This document shows positions 32,416-35,363 of a DNA stretch of 35,363 bases, piece after piece. This stretch comes from Candidatus Roizmanbacteria bacterium RIFCSPLOWO2_01_FULL_41_22 (GTDB taxonomy: Bacteria; Patescibacteriota; Microgenomatia; UBA1406; GWC2-37-13), in the NCBI GenBank assembly GCA_001789805.1, contig MGAR01000004.1, positions 1-35,363 of the forward strand, read 5' to 3'. The position numbers and the translations under genes are program-made. The notes beneath the pieces are model-generated. The model saw nothing but the letters and a program-made list of their open reading frames with translations, was not told the DNA's origin and searched no databases. Positions within the stretch are counted from its first letter, which is position 1; every line of letters begins with the position of its first letter.

Positions 32416-32817
32416 ATGCTTAAAAAAATATTAGTTTTAGTTTATTATTTAGGACCGATCTTGATTTGGATGTCGGTGATCTTCTATTTTTCCTCAAAAG
32501 AAAGTGTCCAAGTTGCCAATAGCTATGTATTAAACTTTATCTTTTTTAAATTTCTTCACTTAACTGAATATGCGATTCTCTATTTTCTGGTTTTTCGAGC
32601 TTTTTTCTATTTTTCGCAAAAAAATCTATCATTAAAACAAATGATGTTACTGGCGATTATCATCACCCTTCTTTATGCAGTCTCTGATGAGATTCATCAA
32701 CTGTTTGTCCCGACAAGGGAAGGAAAAATACGCGATGTCCTTATTGATAGTCTTGGAATTTTGTTAAGCTTTGTTTATACTAAAAAATACTTCCATTTAT
32801 TGCAAAAATTTATATGA
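32416..32817 (+). CDS. VanZ-like small membrane protein
   Basis: 133 residues from ATG 32416; a TTG at 32404 would overlap the previous stop. Four membrane helices are visible. The motifs match the VanZ family: WMSVIFYFSSKES, a helix with KFLHLTEYAILYFLVFRAF and AVSDEIHQLFVPTREGKIRD with the conserved DEIHQ and R-x-x-D. VanZ of enterococci gives low-level teicoplanin resistance, but most family members have no known function. The stop overlaps the next start by 4 bases (ATGA), so the two are translationally coupled. Confidence 0.9.
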   Translation: MLKKILVLVYYLGPILIWMSVIFYFSSKESVQVANSYVLNFIFFKFLHLTEYAILYFLVFRAFFYFSQKNLSLKQMMLLAIIITLLYAVSDEIHQLFVPTREGKIRDVLIDSLGILLSFVYTKKYFHLLQKFI

Positions 32818-33674
32818 ATAAATTAAAGAGGGTGTTACATCATTTATTTGTCCCCCATGATAAGAATAACTATCGCGCCAAATTGCTTCATCTTGATTTT
32901 CTGACTTTGTATCTGATCGTGGTACTGCTTATTACTGTTGTTTTTAAACAAAGTATTCTTAACTCCAATATCCTCGGTTATGCTACCGACATCACGGTCA
33001 ATAAACTGTATGAGTTAACCAACGCCAAGCGCCAGGCCGAGGGATTAAAACCGTTAAAGTATGACGAGAAGTTAGCGGCCGCTGCCCAAAAAAAAGCCCA
33101 AGATATGTTTACTAAAAACTACTGGGCTCATTACAGCCCCGAAGGGCTGACTCCCTGGAACTTTATATTATCCTCAGGCTATCAATATGAGTACGCTGGT
33201 GAAAATCTGGCTAAAAATTTTCTTTTTAGCCAGGGGGTAGTTGATGCCTGGATGAACTCAACTTCTCACCGGAAAAACCTATTGCGATCCGAATACCAGG
33301 ATGTTGGTTTTGCTATTAAAAACGGCGTTTTAAACGGAGAAGAGACAACGCTTGTGATCCAGATGTTTGGGGCGCCTATTGCAGCTCCACTACTTGACCA
33401 AAAAGAAACCTCAGAGCCCAAACCTTTGTCTGTTCCAATAGCGGCTTACAAAGAACAACCGCGGCCGTCAACTTTAGGCATCTCATTTCTGCCAATTTAT
33501 TTTAACTTAAATTTCTTATTTTTTGCGGTCCTAATGCTTGCTTTGGTAATTGATTTATACGTGGCCATAAAAATGAAATATATCCGAATAAATGGTAAAA
33601 ATATTATCCATTTCTTATTCCTGGGTTTTATGATAATCGCCTTACTAATTATCAGAAAGGGCGCAATCATCTGA
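32814..33674 (+). CDS. CAP (SCP/PR1-like) domain protein, membrane anchored
   Basis: 286 residues. One membrane helix near the N-terminus (about 29-48) is followed by an outer CAP domain (about 60-190). Conserved features are LYELTNAKRQAEGLKPLKYD, AQDMFTKNYWAHYSPEG (His of the CAP site), YAGENLAKN (Glu) and WMNSTSHRKNLLRSEYQDVG (second His). Two hydrophobic helices near the C-terminus (about 226-247 and 262-282) add further anchors. CAP domains of bacteria are extracellular and of largely unknown role, some acting on lipids or proteins. It sits between VanZ-like and small membrane proteins in an envelope operon. Confidence 0.92.
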   Translation: MNKLKRVLHHLFVPHDKNNYRAKLLHLDFLTLYLIVVLLITVVFKQSILNSNILGYATDITVNKLYELTNAKRQAEGLKPLKYDEKLAAAAQKKAQDMFTKNYWAHYSPEGLTPWNFILSSGYQYEYAGENLAKNFLFSQGVVDAWMNSTSHRKNLLRSEYQDVGFAIKNGVLNGEETTLVIQMFGAPIAAPLLDQKETSEPKPLSVPIAAYKEQPRPSTLGISFLPIYFNLNFLFFAVLMLALVIDLYVAIKMKYIRINGKNIIHFLFLGFMIIALLIIRKGAII

Positions 33675-33675
33675 T

Positions 33676-33957
33676 ATGAATCACCTATTTCAAGCACTTA
33701 AAAAAGAGTTAAGAAAACACGCCTTTGATTATCTTCTTTTTATGACCGGCGGCATTTTCTTTTTACTTGCCCTGAATTTATTTAAAGGAGAACGGCTTCT
33801 GGAATTTCTCATTCTTCTTTCATTTGTCTCATTTTATATTATCTGGGGCATGTATCACCATATTATTGAGAACACGGTTCATCTAAAAACTATGCTAGAA
33901 TATGTGTTCATTGGATTTCTTATTTTGTTTCTGATTAAATTTTTAATCATACCCTAA
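33676..33957 (+). CDS. Small membrane protein, unknown function
   Basis: 93 residues with three hydrophobic helices (about 18-36, 44-60 and 70-92) and a basic N-terminus (KKELRKHAFDYLL). No family is recognised. The start follows the CAP gene stop by 1 base, and rmlA starts 4 bases after its stop, so it is certainly co-transcribed with them. Confidence 0.72.
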   Translation: MNHLFQALKKELRKHAFDYLLFMTGGIFFLLALNLFKGERLLEFLILLSFVSFYIIWGMYHHIIENTVHLKTMLEYVFIGFLILFLIKFLIIP

Positions 33958-33961
33958 TCTT

Positions 33962-34681
33962 ATGAAGGGAATTATTTTAGCTGGAGGTCGCGCCACCAGA
34001 CTAAGGCCGCTCACCAAAATCACTTCTAAACAGCTTTTGCCGGTTTACAACAAACCGATGATCTTTTATCCGTTAGAGACGTTGCTTAAGGCGGGGATTA
34101 AAGATATCCTTATCATTATTTCCCCCGAGTATGCCGGTCATTTCCTCAACTTACTGGGCTCGGGCAAAGAGTTTGGGGCCAAATTTACCTTTGAAATCCA
34201 GGAGGAGCCGCGGGGGCTACCTGATGCGTTTATCGTAGGTGAACAGTTTATCGGCCGGGATAACGTGACGATGATCTTGGGAGATAATATTTTTGATGAT
34301 GATTTTTCCAGTCAAATTAAAGGCTTTCATTCAGGAGGTCACGTCTTTGCCAAGGAGGTGGCCGATCCGCAGCGCTACGGGGTGATAGAGTTTGACGCCA
34401 ACAACAAGGTCACCTCCATAATTGAAAAACCAACTCACCCTAAAAGTAATTTTGCCATGGTCGGGATTTATATTCTCGATAAACGCGCCTCCCATTTTGC
34501 CAAACAGTGCAAACCCTCAGCCCGAGGGGAACTGGAGATTCCGGATCTGATTAATTTTTACAAGGAAGCGGGAGAACTCACTGTCAGTACTATTAAAGGC
34601 ATTTGGGAAGACGCAGGAACTTTTGATAGTTTACTGCGGGCAAATCTCTATTGGGCAAAAAAAAACAAGGCCAATCTATAA
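33962..34681 (+). CDS. rmlA: Sugar-1-phosphate nucleotidylyltransferase, RmlA-like (glucose-1-phosphate thymidylyltransferase)
   Basis: 239 residues, the short form of the family (E. coli RmlA has about 290). The nucleotide loop is GIILAGGRATRLRPLT (residues 3-18), with Ala where GxGTRL has Gly. SKQLLPVYNKPMIFYPLETL is a nearly exact RmlA block. The metal-site D108 lies in ILGDNIF. RYGVIEFD, IIEKPTHPKSNFAMVGIYI and IWEDAGTFDSLLRA (metal/product side) complete the pattern. It would make dTDP-glucose from glucose-1-phosphate and dTTP, the first step to dTDP-rhamnose and related sugars. These may feed the GT2 enzymes of the glycan locus. No rmlB, rmlC or rmlD is in the window. Confidence 0.92.
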   Translation: MKGIILAGGRATRLRPLTKITSKQLLPVYNKPMIFYPLETLLKAGIKDILIIISPEYAGHFLNLLGSGKEFGAKFTFEIQEEPRGLPDAFIVGEQFIGRDNVTMILGDNIFDDDFSSQIKGFHSGGHVFAKEVADPQRYGVIEFDANNKVTSIIEKPTHPKSNFAMVGIYILDKRASHFAKQCKPSARGELEIPDLINFYKEAGELTVSTIKGIWEDAGTFDSLLRANLYWAKKNKANL

Positions 34682-34696
34682 ATTATTTACTTTTAT

Positions 34697-34963
34697 ATGG
34701 ATACATTACAGATTCTTTTGGTAATCGTTCTTAGCCTGACTACTTTAATTCTGACTATCGTTGGAATACAACTGATGTTTGTCTTAACTGAGGCAAGATC
34801 TGCTCTTAAAAAGCTTAATAAAATTATTCATAGCTTTGATACGGTCGGTATGAATTTACATCAGGGTCTTGGCGAGATTGCCGGTTTTATAAACGGCATT
34901 AAGTCTGTCATCAAGATATTAGAAGTCACCTCGAGTAAAAAAAATGAATCGTCAAAACAGTAA
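34697..34963 (+). CDS. Small membrane-anchored protein, DUF948-like
   Basis: 88 residues: one N-terminal membrane helix (about 5-30) and an amphipathic helical tail (TEARSALKKLNKIIHSFDTV; GLGEIAGFINGIKSVIKIL). Layout is like that of DUF948-type proteins, but the match is loose. It overlaps the next gene by 20 bases. The pair resembles the arrangement of DUF948 and YtxH proteins in Firmicutes, of unknown function. Confidence 0.68.
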   Translation: MDTLQILLVIVLSLTTLILTIVGIQLMFVLTEARSALKKLNKIIHSFDTVGMNLHQGLGEIAGFINGIKSVIKILEVTSSKKNESSKQ

Positions 34964-35249
34964 AAACCACCCTGAACACTTCTGGTCGGGCTTTGCCATG
35001 GGGATGGCAAGCGGGGCCGCCATCCTCTATCTGGTAGGCACCAAAAAAGGCCGAGGACTCCTCGAGAGTATCCTGGAATACAATAAACAAATGGAGGATG
35101 GTAAATTAAATATCTCTTCCCTTCTAAGTGACTTATCAGATCAAGTTTCATCCCGTGCAGATACCCAAAATTCAGGTTCAAATCATCCTCAAAATGACAC
35201 CAAACTCAATGGTTTAGTAAGTATGCTAAAAAAAATTAAACGCCATTAA
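34944..35249 (+). CDS. YtxH-like small membrane protein
   Basis: 101 residues. FWSGFAMGMASGAAILYLVG followed by TKKGRGLLES is the YtxH-type pattern: a Gly/Ala-rich membrane helix (about 13-31) ending in a TKKG(R/K) turn. The rest is polar and helical, with a basic end. The start lies inside the end of the preceding gene. Function of the family is not known; stress-related membrane roles have been suggested for some members. Confidence 0.75.
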   Translation: MNRQNSKNHPEHFWSGFAMGMASGAAILYLVGTKKGRGLLESILEYNKQMEDGKLNISSLLSDLSDQVSSRADTQNSGSNHPQNDTKLNGLVSMLKKIKRH

Positions 35250-35313
35250 TAATACTGATAACTCATCTACTGTTTAAAACATGAGTATTAACCAATCGAA
35301 AAATCGGACTGAA

Positions 35314-35342
35314 TTGAGGCTAAATTGGTTTTGAGGCTAAAT
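35314..35342. repeat. Short direct repeat downstream of the last gene
   Basis: TTGAGGCTAAAT occurs at 35314-35325 and again at 35331-35342, a spacing of 17 bases. The preceding bases also hold ACTCAT...ATGAGT (arms at about 35263 and 35281). No gene is seen from 35250 to the window end. Confidence 0.5.
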
Positions 35343-35363
35343 CTACTGTGATTTCAGCAAACT

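Noticed and set aside
1-35363. CRISPR arrays, tRNA, rRNA, tmRNA, RNase P RNA
   Set aside because: No regularly spaced repeats and no recognisable conserved RNA cores were seen on either strand by eye; a covariance scan was not possible.

Overview
The window looks like a chromosomal segment of a Patescibacteria/CPR bacterium, most likely from the Microgenomates side. This is inferred from gene content: compact AT-rich genes that often overlap, many polytopic 'PTPS-related' and PMT-like GT-C membrane proteins, a lamin-tail surface protein with Pro/Thr linkers, a short-N-terminus RpoD beside DnaG, and FtsEX followed by a coiled-coil hydrolase. TGA is a normal stop: many genes end in it, and prfB carries the RF2 SPF and GGQ motifs. 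No rRNA, tRNA or CRISPR array was seen.

Region 1 (1-17211) is a cell-surface glycan locus. It has a truncated DPM1/GtrB-like polyprenyl-phosphate sugar transferase, seven multi-pass GT-C type enzymes (four PMT/ArnT-like, two PTPS-related, one GT87-like), a Wzx-type flippase, three further GT2 enzymes and one GT4 enzyme. GT2/GT4 proteins would build lipid-linked glycans or polyprenyl-phosphate sugars in the cytoplasm. The flippase and GT-C proteins would act at the outer membrane face. A broken IS5-family transposase lies at 2297-2849.

Region 2 (17227-24048) holds housekeeping genes: a CPBP protease, rpoD and dnaG on the minus strand, then divergently a PilM-like/LytR_C fusion, prfB (without the programmed frameshift) and a small membrane-anchored protein. 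A two-stem hairpin lies just before prfB.

Region 3 (about 24050-28121) is accessory. It contains wreckage of a type I restriction-modification locus (a possible HsdR tail, an intact rhuM, and a fused and frameshifted hsdM'-'hsdS relic). Next comes a very AT-rich three-gene cassette with its own consensus promoter (two winged-helix-like small proteins and a PLD-like protein), then a gene-poor patch with nested dyads and a small zinc-ribbon gene. The cassette is the best candidate here for an undescribed system, probably defence or toxin related.

Region 4 (28314-35249) is an envelope module: ftsE, ftsX, a secreted coiled-coil protein with a C39-like peptidase domain, a lamin-tail surface protein, a VanZ-like protein, a CAP-domain protein, a small membrane protein, rmlA (dTDP-sugar precursor, linking back to Region 1) and two small membrane proteins.

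A recurring theme is promoter placement. At several operon-leading genes the -10 box sits so that the predicted transcription start falls on, or within a few bases of, the start codon, which suggests leaderless or near-leaderless mRNAs.
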